DNA of 64,000 bases from Paracoccus denitrificans (GTDB lineage: Bacteria; Pseudomonadota; Alphaproteobacteria; Rhodobacterales; Rhodobacteraceae): the NCBI GenBank assembly GCA_003240735.1, contig QFNE01000002.1, positions 124,001 through 188,000 on the forward strand. The letters run 5' to 3'. Positions within the stretch are counted from its first letter, which is position 1. Each line of letters starts with the position of its first letter. Positions 50,378 through 59,530 of this stretch are shown one piece after another. The translations under genes were made by a program, and so were the position numbers. The notes beneath the pieces were generated by a model. It ran no database searches. It worked only from the letters and a program-made list of their open reading frames with translations, and had not been told where the DNA came from.

Positions 50378-51798
50378 ACGCAGCGACGAAACTGCCGGGC
50401 GAACTTGGCCCCATCCATTTCATCGGCATCGGCGGCATCGGGATGTCGGGCATCGCCGAAGTGCTGATGACGCTGGGTTATGACGTGCAGGGTTCGGACG
50501 CCAAGCGGTCCAAGATCACCGACCGGCTGGAAACGCTGGGCGCGCGCATTTTCGAAGGGCAGCGCGCCGACAACATTGGTGATGCGGGCGTGGTCGTGAT
50601 TTCCACCGCCATCAAGAAGGGCAACCCGGAACTGGAAGAAGCCCGCCGTCGCGGCCTGCCTATCGTGCGGCGCGCCGAGATGCTGGCCGAGCTGATGCGC
50701 CTGAAATCGAACATCGCCATCGCCGGCACCCACGGCAAGACGACGACCACGACGATGGTGGCCACGCTGCTCGACGCCGGGAACTTCGACCCCACGGTCA
50801 TCAACGGCGGCGTCATCCACGCCTACGGCTCGAACGCGCGTGCGGGGGCAGGTGAGTGGATGGTGGTCGAGGCGGACGAATCCGACGGCAGCTTCAACCG
50901 GCTGCCCGCGACAATCGCCATCGTGACCAATATCGACCCCGAGCATATGGAGCATTGGGGCAGCTTTGACGCGCTGCGCAAAGGCTTCACCGATTTCGTG
51001 TCGAACATCCCGTTCTATGGTCTTGCGGTCTGCTGCACCGACCATGCCGAGGTGCAAAGCCTTGTGGGCCGCCTGACCGACCGCCGGGTCGTGACGTTCG
51101 GGTTCAACGCGCAGGCTGACGTCCGCGCGACGAACCTGACCTATGAAAACGGCATCGCGCATTTCGACATCGCGCTGCAGGGCGAACGCGACGACGCAGG
51201 CGAGGTGCCTGTGATCGAAGGCTGCACGCTGCCGATGCCCGGTGACCACAACGTGTCGAACGCCCTGGCTGCCGTGGCCGTCGCCCGGCATCTGGGCATG
51301 AAACGATCCGAGATCCGCGACGCGCTGGCGAAGTTCGGTGGCGTCGGTCGCCGCTTTACCCGTGTGGGCGAGGTCGATGGGGTGACCATCATCGACGATT
51401 ATGGCCACCACCCGGTCGAGATCGCTGCCGTGCTGCGCGCCGCGCGTCAAGCGACCAAAGGCCGCGTGATCGCCATTCACCAGCCGCACCGCTATTCCCG
51501 TCTGTCGAACCTGTTTGACGACTTCTGCACCTGCTTCAATGAGGCTGATGTCGTGGGCATCGCCGACGTCTATTCGGCGGGTGAAGACGCGATTCCGGGC
51601 GCCGGCCGTGACGACCTGGTCGCTGGCCTTATCGCCCACGGGCACCGCCACGCGCGCGCCGTGATCGACGAGGCTGATCTGGCCCGGCTGGTCCGCGAAC
51701 AGGCGCGACCGGGCGACATGGTCGTGTGCCTGGGGGCGGGGACGATTTCGGCATGGGCAAACGCGCTGCCGGAGCGGTTGATGGGGAAGGCGGCGTAG
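50374..51798 (+). CDS. murC: UDP-MurNAc:L-alanine ligase
   Basis: The 474-residue Mur ligase adds the first amino acid. IHFIGIGGIGMSGIAEVLM is the N-terminal Rossmann motif, AGTHGKTTTTTMVATLL the ATP loop, and EADESDGSF and DDYGHHPVEIAAVLRAAR catalytic-domain blocks. It is the last gene of the tightly overlapped murE-murC stretch; the next gene is unrelated in type. Confidence 0.97.
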   Translation: MNAATKLPGELGPIHFIGIGGIGMSGIAEVLMTLGYDVQGSDAKRSKITDRLETLGARIFEGQRADNIGDAGVVVISTAIKKGNPELEEARRRGLPIVRRAEMLAELMRLKSNIAIAGTHGKTTTTTMVATLLDAGNFDPTVINGGVIHAYGSNARAGAGEWMVVEADESDGSFNRLPATIAIVTNIDPEHMEHWGSFDALRKGFTDFVSNIPFYGLAVCCTDHAEVQSLVGRLTDRRVVTFGFNAQADVRATNLTYENGIAHFDIALQGERDDAGEVPVIEGCTLPMPGDHNVSNALAAVAVARHLGMKRSEIRDALAKFGGVGRRFTRVGEVDGVTIIDDYGHHPVEIAAVLRAARQATKGRVIAIHQPHRYSRLSNLFDDFCTCFNEADVVGIADVYSAGEDAIPGAGRDDLVAGLIAHGHRHARAVIDEADLARLVREQARPGDMVVCLGAGTISAWANALPERLMGKAA

Positions 51799-51903
51799 TC
51801 CCTTCTGCGAACATCGTCAGGCTTCCCGGCATGTTTTGGTTGCCTGAGGAAGCTGGGCGGTCAACGGTGAGCCCAAGATTCTCCTCGTTGGATCGATCTC
51901 GTC

Positions 51904-52263
51904 ATGTTTTTTAACGAACTGACCTATGCGATTGTTGCGTTTGGCGCGATTCTTGGTGGCCTTCGGGCAACATCGGTCAATTACAGACCAATCCTTCTCG
52001 TGCTGGCAATGTTGGTGGCAGGCGCGACGCTTTGCGGTCTGATCTCGGGCACGAAAAGCGGGGGGTTCATGCCGGGCCTAGGCGGCTTGCTCTGTATGTT
52101 TTTCCTTGGACTGGTTGCACTGGGCACTGTACTCGGGGCGGCTCTTGCCGCGCTGTGGCAGGCCGTTCGTCGCAGAAGATATCGAATAAATCTGTTGCCC
52201 GTGGACGTATTTGTTGCCGGTGGACTTTCCGTCCTCGGTGTCGTCCTCAGCATCCTGGAATAG
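51904..52263 (+). CDS. Small membrane protein of unknown function, in the murC-murB gap
   Basis: This 119-residue protein has about four hydrophobic segments (LTYAIVAFGAILGGL, PILLVLAMLVAGATLCGLI, GLLCMFFLGLVALGTVLGAALAALW, VFVAGGLSVLGVVLSIL) and a basic loop RRRRYR. I recognise no family; it does not resemble the DUF2484 proteins often found between murC and murB in this order. The DNA looks less GC-rich than the flanking mur genes, suggesting separate acquisition. No clear ribosome site precedes ATG 51904. Confidence 0.6.
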   Translation: MFFNELTYAIVAFGAILGGLRATSVNYRPILLVLAMLVAGATLCGLISGTKSGGFMPGLGGLLCMFFLGLVALGTVLGAALAALWQAVRRRRYRINLLPVDVFVAGGLSVLGVVLSILE

Positions 52264-52266
52264 CCC

Positions 52267-53808
52267 TTACTCCCCTCGCGGAAACCGTTTCTCCTCCTCC
52301 AGCACGTTCAAGTCCATGTGGTTGCGCATGTACCGCTCGCTGGCCTGCATCAGCGGTTGGAAGTCCCACGGGAAATACGCGCCGTTGCGCAGAGCCTCAT
52401 AGACGATCCAGCGGCGGGCCTGACTTTCGCGCACGGCAGAGTCGAACGCCGACAGATCCCAACGGGCGTCGGCCATGGCACGGAACCGCGCGACGCGGTC
52501 GGCGTGGTCGGGGTCGTCGGCCAGATTGACGCGCTCGCCCGGGTCGGTGTCCAGATCGAACAGTTGTTCGGGGTCGACCTTGCACAGCGTGTATTTCCAC
52601 CGCCCGTCCCGCAGCGCGACCATGGGGGCAACGGTCCCTTCGGCGGCATATTCCATCGGCACCGGCGCGCGGTCGTCGCCATCGGCCACCGGGACGAGCG
52701 ACTGACCGTCGGTCCACGGCATGATGTCGTCCAGCGACACGCCCGCCAGATCGCACAGCGTCGGCAGCAGGTCGATCGTGCTGACCGGCGTGTCGACCGC
52801 GCCCACCGCCATCTGCGGGGCCGAGATCATCAGCGGGACGCGCGCGGATGGATCATAGAAGTTCATCTTGAACCACAGACCCCGGTCGCCCAGCATCTCG
52901 CCATGGTCGGACAGCACGACGATGATCGCATCCTGACGCGTGGCGCGCAGCACGTTTATTATCTCGCCGAACTTGTCGTCGACATAGCTGATATTGGCAA
53001 AGTAACCCTGCCGCGCGCGCCGGATCTGGTCTTCGCTGATGTCGAAGTTCTGCCAGTCGCAGGCATCCATCAGGCGCCGCGCGTGCGGGTCCTGCTGGGC
53101 ATAGGGGATCGCCGGCGGCGGGTCGAGCTCGGGCGCGCCTTCATACAGGTCCCAATACTTGCGCCGCGCAACGAAAGGGTCGTGCGGGTGGGTGAAGCTG
53201 ACCGTCAGGCACCACGGGCGGTCATCGGCACCCCGCGACAGATCATAGATCTTGCGGCAGGCGTTATAGGCGACCTCGTCGTCGTATTCGTACTGGTTGG
53301 TGATCTCGGCCACGCCTGCGCCGGTCACGGAGCCAAGGTTGTGATACCACCAGTCGATCCGCTCACCTGGTTTGCGATAGTCCGGGGTCCAGCCGAAATC
53401 GGCGGGATAGATGTCGGTGGTCAGCCGTTCCTCGAACCCGTGCATCTGGTCGGGACCGACGAAGTGCATCTTGCCCGACAGGCAGGTCTGATAACCCGCG
53501 CGGCGCAGATGGTGCGCATATGTGGGGATGTCCGAGGCAAACTCGGCCGCGTTGTCATAGACGCGCGTCCGGTGCGGCAGCTGGCCGGACATGAAACTGG
53601 CACGCGCCGGCGCGCAAAGCGGGCTGGCGGTATAGCAGTTGGCGAACCGCGTCGAACGTTCAGCCAGTGCGCGCAGGTTCGGCACATGCAGGAACGGGGC
53701 GGGTCCGTCGGGGAACAGGACGCCTGACAGCTGGTCGGCCATAAGGATCAGGATGTTCGGGCGATCCTTGCCGCCCGAACCTGTTTCAGTCACGTGGTCG
53801 TCGGTCAC
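52267..53808 (-). CDS. betC: Choline-sulfatase
   Basis: The 513-residue type I sulfatase cleaves choline-O-sulfate to choline and sulfate. The formylglycine site CAPAR at 65-69 sits in ASPLCAPARASFMSGQLPHRTRVYDNAAEF. PNILILMADQ has the metal-binding aspartate, and VVLSDHGEMLGDRGLW matches choline-sulfatases. The C-terminal REPQARRW-like region (RESQARRWIVYEALRNGAYFPWDFQP) is typical of BetC. Its ATG overlaps the choX stop by 4 bp. It is oriented against the dcw genes on both sides. Confidence 0.95.
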   Translation of the reverse strand: MTDDHVTETGSGGKDRPNILILMADQLSGVLFPDGPAPFLHVPNLRALAERSTRFANCYTASPLCAPARASFMSGQLPHRTRVYDNAAEFASDIPTYAHHLRRAGYQTCLSGKMHFVGPDQMHGFEERLTTDIYPADFGWTPDYRKPGERIDWWYHNLGSVTGAGVAEITNQYEYDDEVAYNACRKIYDLSRGADDRPWCLTVSFTHPHDPFVARRKYWDLYEGAPELDPPPAIPYAQQDPHARRLMDACDWQNFDISEDQIRRARQGYFANISYVDDKFGEIINVLRATRQDAIIVVLSDHGEMLGDRGLWFKMNFYDPSARVPLMISAPQMAVGAVDTPVSTIDLLPTLCDLAGVSLDDIMPWTDGQSLVPVADGDDRAPVPMEYAAEGTVAPMVALRDGRWKYTLCKVDPEQLFDLDTDPGERVNLADDPDHADRVARFRAMADARWDLSAFDSAVRESQARRWIVYEALRNGAYFPWDFQPLMQASERYMRNHMDLNVLEEEKRFPRGE

Positions 53809-54752
53809 TTTTTCAGCACTGCCTCAACGGCTGCGGTGCCGGGTTGGCCGTCCAGCGTGGTCACGCCTTCGGTCCATTTGGCGACCAGTTCGGGCTTGTC
53901 CTTCAGGTATTCCTTGGCGGCGTCCGGCCCGGTTGCGCCGTCGTTCAGGATCAGGCCCATCAGTTCGTTTTCGGTGTCCACGTCGAACACCAGCTGCGTC
54001 AGCAGCTTTGCGGCGTTGGGGCAGGCCGCGACCCATTCCTTGCGGGCGACGGTGTTCACCGTGGCGCCACCGAAGTCCGGACCGAATTCGGCATCTCCGC
54101 CCGACAGATAGGTGATTTCGTGCGCGACGTTCATCGGGTGCGGCGCCCAGGCCAGAAACACGGTCGGCGTCTTGGACTGATCATTGCGCGTGACCTGTGC
54201 CAGCATCGCCTGTTCGCCGGACTCGACCAGCTCCCAGTCGCCCAGACCGAACTTGTCGGCCGAGATGATGCCACCGATCGACTGGTTCGCCGGCGCGCCC
54301 GGTTCGATCCCATAGATCTTGCCTTGGAACTGGTCCTTGTGGGCATCCAGATCGGCAAAATCCTTGACGCCAAGGGCCGCACCTGCGGCGTTCACGGCCA
54401 GAGTGAACTTGGCGCCGGTCAGGTTCTGGACCAGTTCCTCGGTCTTGCCGGATGCGTCGATGTCGTCGCGGAATTTTTGTTGCGCGGGCATCCAGTTGCC
54501 CAGGAATGCGTCGATCTGGTCGCCCTTCAGGGCCTCGTAACCGATCGGCACGGACAGGGTCTGGACGTCCGTCTTGTAGCCAAGCGCGTCCAGCAACGTG
54601 GCCGCGACGCCGTTCGTGGCCGTGATGTCGGTCCAGCCGGGATCCGACAGACGCACGGTTTGGCAGGATGCATCATCCGCCACCGCAGGCAGGGCGCCAA
54701 GGGCCGCGAGCGCGGATGCGGCGGTAAAGGTCTTGAAGCGGTTAAGCGACAT
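53805..54752 (-). CDS. choX: Choline ABC transporter substrate-binding protein
   Basis: The 315-residue periplasmic protein has signal peptide FKTFTAASALAALGALPAVADDA. The mature part begins CQTVRLSDPGWTDITATNGVAATLLDALGY and has FLGNWMPAQQKF and APHPMNVAHEITYLSGGDAEFGPDFGGATV, as in ChoX/ProX-type (OpuAC) proteins. It should bind choline, perhaps also acetylcholine or choline sulfate. The permease and ATPase genes (choW, choV) are not in the window. It forms an operon with betC. Confidence 0.92.
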   Translation of the reverse strand: MSLNRFKTFTAASALAALGALPAVADDASCQTVRLSDPGWTDITATNGVAATLLDALGYKTDVQTLSVPIGYEALKGDQIDAFLGNWMPAQQKFRDDIDASGKTEELVQNLTGAKFTLAVNAAGAALGVKDFADLDAHKDQFQGKIYGIEPGAPANQSIGGIISADKFGLGDWELVESGEQAMLAQVTRNDQSKTPTVFLAWAPHPMNVAHEITYLSGGDAEFGPDFGGATVNTVARKEWVAACPNAAKLLTQLVFDVDTENELMGLILNDGATGPDAAKEYLKDKPELVAKWTEGVTTLDGQPGTAAVEAVLKK

Positions 54753-54885
54753 GGAAAAACTCCTGTTCCAACGCGCGGATGTTCGCCGCCCCGGCGCCGC
54801 TTTGCAACCGGTTCGTCATGCGGCGCATCGGGCGCCCGCGACGGCGCGGTTGACGGACCCAAGCCGCCTGAATAGGACGCGGGAC

Positions 54886-55818
54886 ATGACCGATCTTTCG
54901 CCCCAACTCCCCCCCGTTCGCGGCACGCTGACACCGGACCGTGCGCTGTCCGACCTGACATGGCTGCGCGTCGGTGGTGCGGCGGACTGGCTGTTCCAGC
55001 CGGCCGACGCCGATGATCTGGCAACGTTCCTGCGTGATCTGGACCCGACCATTCCGGTGTTTCCCATCGGGGTGGGGTCGAACCTGATCGTGCGCGACGG
55101 CGGCATCCGGGGCGTGGTGATCCGGCTCGGCCGCGGTTTCAACGGGATCGAGTTCGAGGGCGAGACCGTGATCGCCGGCGCTGCGGCGCTGGATGCGCAT
55201 GTCGCGCGCAAGGCGGCGGAACAGGGGGTGGACCTGACCTTCCTGCGCACCATTCCGGGCGCGATTGGCGGGGCGATCCGGATGAATGCGGGCTGCTACG
55301 GCACCTATGTGGCCGATCACCTGATGTCGGTCGATGCGGTGACGCGGGACGGGCAGACGGTGACGCTGACGCCCGCTGATCTGGACTTCGCCTATCGCCA
55401 CTCGGATGTCCCGGAGGGCTGGGTGCTGACGCGCGCACAATTCCGGGCCGAGCGGGGCGAGCCCGATGCCTTGGCCGCCAAGATGGAGGCGCAGTTGGCC
55501 AGCCGCGACGCGACGCAGCCGACCAAGGATCGCACCGCAGGATCGACCTTCCGTAACCCGGCGGGCTTCTCCTCGACCGGACGGGCAGATGACACGCACG
55601 AGTTGAAGGCCTGGAAGCTGATCGACGACGCGGGCCTTCGCGGCCACCGCATCGGCGGTGCCCAGATGAGCGAGAAGCACCCGAATTTCCTGATCAACAC
55701 CGGCGATGCCACCGCCGCCGATCTGGAAAGCTTGGGCGAATTCGTCCGGGCACGCGTACGCGAAACCTCGGGCCACGATCTGCAATGGGAAGTCGTGCGC
55801 GTCGGCGAGCCGTCCTGA
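54886..55818 (+). CDS. murB: UDP-N-acetylenolpyruvoylglucosamine reductase
   Basis: The 310-residue FAD enzyme makes UDP-MurNAc. LSDLTWLRVGGAADWLFQP is the start of the FAD domain, FPIGVGSNLIVRDGGIRGVVIRL and GIPGAIGG-type TIPGAIGGAIRMNAGCYGTYV follow, and KDRTAGSTFRNP includes the catalytic serine. The GGAQMSEKHPNFLIN C-terminus is standard. ATG 54886 follows AGGA by eight bases; the frame runs further upstream through choX antisense and is not protein. It faces away from choX. Confidence 0.96.
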   Translation: MTDLSPQLPPVRGTLTPDRALSDLTWLRVGGAADWLFQPADADDLATFLRDLDPTIPVFPIGVGSNLIVRDGGIRGVVIRLGRGFNGIEFEGETVIAGAAALDAHVARKAAEQGVDLTFLRTIPGAIGGAIRMNAGCYGTYVADHLMSVDAVTRDGQTVTLTPADLDFAYRHSDVPEGWVLTRAQFRAERGEPDALAAKMEAQLASRDATQPTKDRTAGSTFRNPAGFSSTGRADDTHELKAWKLIDDAGLRGHRIGGAQMSEKHPNFLINTGDATAADLESLGEFVRARVRETSGHDLQWEVVRVGEPS

Positions 55819-56014
55819 CGCCCGATTTTCCATCCGCCTGACATTCAACCATCTTTCGCGCGGAAATACGCCAAGGCCGCGCGAATGCCTCTTTCGTCAT
55901 GCATGTGATTATGACTATCATATCACCATGACGTGTCGCCAAAGACGCGCAAATCAGGGGGCATAACGCCCCGCTATAAAATCCCGGGAAAAACCGGGAG
56001 CGAACGAGGCAAAA

Positions 56015-56950
56015 GTGGCGGGCAAGTCGAGCGGGACAGCCCACACCGTGGCAGTTTTGATGGGCGGACCCTCGGCTGAGCGCGAGGTGTCGCTGTCGTC
56101 AGGGCGCGAATGCGCGCAGGCGCTGCGGGTGGCAGGATATGATGTCGTTGAGGTTCAGCTCGACGCAAACGATGGTGCCGATCTTCCATCGCGCCTTGCC
56201 GATATTTCCCCCGACGTCGTCTTCAACAGCCTGCATGGACGCTGGGGTGAGGATGGCTGCGTCCAGGGGCTGCTTGAATGGCTGGGTTATCCCTACACCC
56301 ATTCGGGCGTGCTGGCCTCGGCCCTGGCCATGGACAAGGATCGCGCCAAGCAGATTTTTCGCGCAGCCGGACTGCCGGTCGCCGAAAGCGTCATCGCGTC
56401 GCGTGACGAGGTCCGCGCAGGTCATGTGCTGCCGCCGCCCTACGTCGTCAAGCCGAATAACGAAGGCTCTTCCGTCGGCGTCTATATCGTGCACGCAGAC
56501 AACAACGGCCCCCCGCAATTGTCCGAAGCGATGCCGGTACGGGTCATGGTGGAAACCTATGCCCCGGGACGGGAGCTGACGGTCGCCGTTCTGGGTGATC
56601 GCGCGCTTGGTGTGACCGAAATCTTCGTCAGCGGCTGGTACGATTACGACGCGAAATACAAGGTCGGCGGGTCGCGCCACGTGATCCCGGCCGACATTCC
56701 GCAGGCAATTTCGGACGCGTGCCGCGACTATGCCGAGCGCGCGCATCAGGCGCTGGGGTGCCGGGGTCTGTCGCGCAGCGATTTTCGCTGGGACGAGACC
56801 CGTGGGATCAACGGGTTGATCCTTCTGGAAACGAACACCCAGCCCGGCATGACGCCTACGTCGCTTGCGCCCGAACAGGCCGCAGCTGCTGGTTATGATT
56901 TTCCTGCGCTCTGCCGCTGGATGGTGGAGGATGCGCTGTGCAGGGACTGA
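56015..56950 (+). CDS. ddl: D-alanine--D-alanine ligase
   Basis: The 311-residue ATP-grasp enzyme makes D-Ala-D-Ala for MurF. VAVLMGGPSAEREVSLSSGREC is the N-terminal motif, VFNSLHGRWGEDGCVQGLLEWLGYPYTHSGVLASALAMDK the first substrate region, and LSRSDFRWDE and LILLETNTQPGMTPTSL the metal and ATP site. The start is GTG 56015, behind GAGGC; a CCCGG-GAAAAA-CCGGG stem lies just upstream. Its last 13 bases overlap ftsQ. Confidence 0.95.
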   Translation: MAGKSSGTAHTVAVLMGGPSAEREVSLSSGRECAQALRVAGYDVVEVQLDANDGADLPSRLADISPDVVFNSLHGRWGEDGCVQGLLEWLGYPYTHSGVLASALAMDKDRAKQIFRAAGLPVAESVIASRDEVRAGHVLPPPYVVKPNNEGSSVGVYIVHADNNGPPQLSEAMPVRVMVETYAPGRELTVAVLGDRALGVTEIFVSGWYDYDAKYKVGGSRHVIPADIPQAISDACRDYAERAHQALGCRGLSRSDFRWDETRGINGLILLETNTQPGMTPTSLAPEQAAAAGYDFPALCRWMVEDALCRD

Positions 56951-57972
56951 ACTCGTATAACGGAAACGGGTCTGCCGCAGGTCGGCCGGTGCCGCATCGC
57001 GCGGTCATGGCGCGTCCCCAGCCCGTGCGCGGCACTGCCAAGCGCGGACCGTCGCCGTCGCGGCTGGCCTATCGGCTGCACCGTATCTGGCTGCGCCCGC
57101 TGTACCGTCGCATCCTGCGCCTTGGCGCGCCTGCGTTCCTGATTGCGCTGATCGCGGGCATCTATCTGTCCGACGACACCCGCCGTGCCCAGATCGCCGG
57201 CGACATGACGGCGATGGTCGAAAAGATCCAGACGCGTGACGAATTCATGGTCCACCGGATGGAGATCGAGGGCGCATCCGAGGTCGTCGACAGGGGCCTT
57301 CGCGGGATGCTGCCCGTGACGCTGCCGGCCTCCAGCTTTGACATCAACCTGGACGAACTGCGCGCCGCGGTGATGAAGCTTGACGCGGTCGCGGATGTGC
57401 AGCTGCGCATCAAGCCGGGCGGGGTGCTGGCCGCTGTCGTCAAGGAACGCGAACCGACCCTGCTGTGGCGCCACGCCAAGGGGATCGAGCTGCTGGACAA
57501 GACCGGTCACCGCGTCGCGTCCGTCACCTCGCGCGATGTGCGCAACGATCTGCCCGTGATCGCGGGCGACGGCGCCGAGGCGAAGGCGGTCGAGGCGATG
57601 GAGCTGATCCGCGTCGCGGGTCCCCTGCTTCCCCGCCTGCGTGGGTTGGAACGGATCGGCGCGCGGCGCTGGGACGTGGTTCTGGACCGCGGGCAGCGGA
57701 TCATGCTGCCCGAAGATCGGGCCGTTGCAGCGCTCGAAGCCGTGTTGACGCGTGATGCCAGCGATGATCTTCTGGCGCGCGATGTGGTGGCCGTCGATCT
57801 GCGCGATCTCGACCGCCCCATCCTACGTCTTGGTTTGACTGCACAAAACACATTGCGCCGCGCCCGCGGAGAGCCCGAACTGGGCGCTGACGGTCGCGTG
57901 ATCGAACCGGATGCAAAAGAAACGACCACCGCGAAAAGCGGGGCAAAAACGGCGGCGAAGAAGAACGGATGA
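56938..57972 (+). CDS. ftsQ: Cell division protein FtsQ
   Basis: The 344-residue bitopic divisome protein has a long basic cytoplasmic N-terminus, a transmembrane helix at about 61-77 (RLGAPAFLIALIAGIYL), then a POTRA domain (FMVHRMEIEGASEVVDRGLRGML...DLDELRAAVMKLDAVADVQLRIKPGGVLAAVVKEREPTLLW) and a beta domain. It recruits FtsL and FtsB. The start is GTG 56938 inside the end of ddl. The C-terminal tail is lysine-rich. It overlaps the first possible ftsA ATG. Confidence 0.93.
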   Translation: MQGLNSYNGNGSAAGRPVPHRAVMARPQPVRGTAKRGPSPSRLAYRLHRIWLRPLYRRILRLGAPAFLIALIAGIYLSDDTRRAQIAGDMTAMVEKIQTRDEFMVHRMEIEGASEVVDRGLRGMLPVTLPASSFDINLDELRAAVMKLDAVADVQLRIKPGGVLAAVVKEREPTLLWRHAKGIELLDKTGHRVASVTSRDVRNDLPVIAGDGAEAKAVEAMELIRVAGPLLPRLRGLERIGARRWDVVLDRGQRIMLPEDRAVAALEAVLTRDASDDLLARDVVAVDLRDLDRPILRLGLTAQNTLRRARGEPELGADGRVIEPDAKETTTAKSGAKTAAKKNG

Positions 57973-58004
57973 TGACGGGTTCTGGGACGGAGCAGGGAAC
58001 AGCG

Positions 58005-59330
58005 ATGGGCGACGTCTATCAAGTGCAGCGCACGATGCGACAGATGCGCCGTCAGGCGATGAACCGGGGCGTCGTCGCACTACTGGATATCGGCACGTCG
58101 CGCGTGGCTTGCATGATCATCCATTTCGACGGCCCGGGCGAGTTCCGGGGCGCGGACGGTGTCGGCCCGATGGCCGGGCAGGCCAATTTCCGGGTCATCG
58201 GCGAGGCGGTCGTGAAATCCCACGGCGTTCGCTTCGGCGAGATCGAGACGATGGCCGAAACCGAGGCGTCGATCCGCCACGCCGTGCAGCTTGCGCAGAA
58301 GAAATCGCAGGTCCGGGTCGATCATGCGATCGTCACCATGTCGGGCGCGCGACCCCAGTCCTATGGGTTGACCGGTGAAATCGGGATCACGTCGGGCAAG
58401 GTCGGTGAACACGACGTCGCGGCGGTCCTCTCCGCCTGTGATGCGCCCGATTTTGGCCGCAACCGCGAAGTGTTGCACGCCCAGCCCGTCAACTTTGCCG
58501 TCGATGACCGCACGGGTCTGCCCGACCCGCGCGACCATATCGGCAACAAGCTGGCCGTGGACATGCACGTCCTGACGATCGACGGCGTCGCTGCGGCCAA
58601 TCTGGTCCGCTGTATCCGCCGCTGCGATCTGGAGTTGGCGGGCGTTGCGTCCGCGTCCTATGTCGCCGGGCGCGCCGCGCTGGTCGAGGATGAACAGGAA
58701 CTGGGCGCGGCCTGCATCGACATGGGTGCGGGTGTGACCGGAGTGTCGGTCTTCATCAAGAAGCACATGATTTTCGCCGATGCGCTGCGCATGGGTGGCG
58801 ATCTGGTCACGCAGGACATCTCTCGGGGGTTGCGGGTGTCGATGCAGACGGCCGAGCGGCTCAAGACCCTGCATGGCGGGCTCGAGGCGACCAGCCGTGA
58901 CGACCGCGAAATGCTGGATGTCGGCACCGACGGTGACTGGGAACGTCGCAGCGTCAGCCGCGCCGATCTGATCGGCATCATGCGTCCGCGCGTGGAGGAA
59001 ATTCTGGACGGCGTGCGCAGCATCCTTGATGCGGCCGGGTTCGATCACATGCCGTCGCGCCAGATCGTCCTGACGGGCGGAGGCAGTCAGGTGCCCGGTT
59101 TGGACATGCTGGCCAGCCGCATTCTTGGCCATAACGTCCGCATCGGTAGCCCGCTGCGCATCCAGGGGATGCCGCAGGCGATGACCCCACCCAACTACTC
59201 CTCGACCGTGGGGTTGGCGCTTTTTGCGGCACATCCGCAGGACGAATGGTGGGACTTCGAAGTCAGCTACTCAAACTATCCCGCGCGAAGCCTCAAACGC
59301 GCGTATCGGTGGTTCAAGAACAACTGGTGA
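58005..59330 (+). CDS. ftsA: Cell division protein FtsA
   Basis: The 441-residue actin-like protein tethers FtsZ to the membrane. GVVALLDIGTSRVACMII is the phosphate-1 loop, ACIDMGAGVTGVSVFIKK phosphate-2, and IVLTGGGSQVPGLDMLASRIL the adenosine motif. The C-terminus SLKRAYRWFKNNW is the amphipathic membrane-targeting helix. I use ATG 58005, with AGGGA six bases upstream and MGDVYQVQR fitting homologues. An in-frame ATG at 57969 overlaps the ftsQ stop and is possible. Confidence 0.93.
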   Translation: MGDVYQVQRTMRQMRRQAMNRGVVALLDIGTSRVACMIIHFDGPGEFRGADGVGPMAGQANFRVIGEAVVKSHGVRFGEIETMAETEASIRHAVQLAQKKSQVRVDHAIVTMSGARPQSYGLTGEIGITSGKVGEHDVAAVLSACDAPDFGRNREVLHAQPVNFAVDDRTGLPDPRDHIGNKLAVDMHVLTIDGVAAANLVRCIRRCDLELAGVASASYVAGRAALVEDEQELGAACIDMGAGVTGVSVFIKKHMIFADALRMGGDLVTQDISRGLRVSMQTAERLKTLHGGLEATSRDDREMLDVGTDGDWERRSVSRADLIGIMRPRVEEILDGVRSILDAAGFDHMPSRQIVLTGGGSQVPGLDMLASRILGHNVRIGSPLRIQGMPQAMTPPNYSSTVGLALFAAHPQDEWWDFEVSYSNYPARSLKRAYRWFKNNW

Positions 59331-59530
59331 TCGGTTAGACTGGTCATCACACCAACGATCGACGAATCAGCAAGATACCGCCGGTGGGGTTGGGGCTAAG
59401 GACCAGATTTGGTGGTCGGACGAAGTTTTCGGGGTGACGCGCGTGCGGAATCTGCGTTAACTCGGACCCACGGAATAGGTTTCGACCGGGCCGCCCGACG
59501 ACGACCCGGTGATGAATAGAGGGCAGCGGC
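59331..59530 (+). promoter_or_regulatory. ftsA-ftsZ intergenic leader
   Basis: This 200-bp gap breaks the close packing of the cluster and is the likely place of an ftsZ promoter. It holds two GANTC sites (59364 and 59448) and a GAGGG ribosome site for ftsZ. I could not support a specific -35/-10 pair. Confidence 0.45.
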
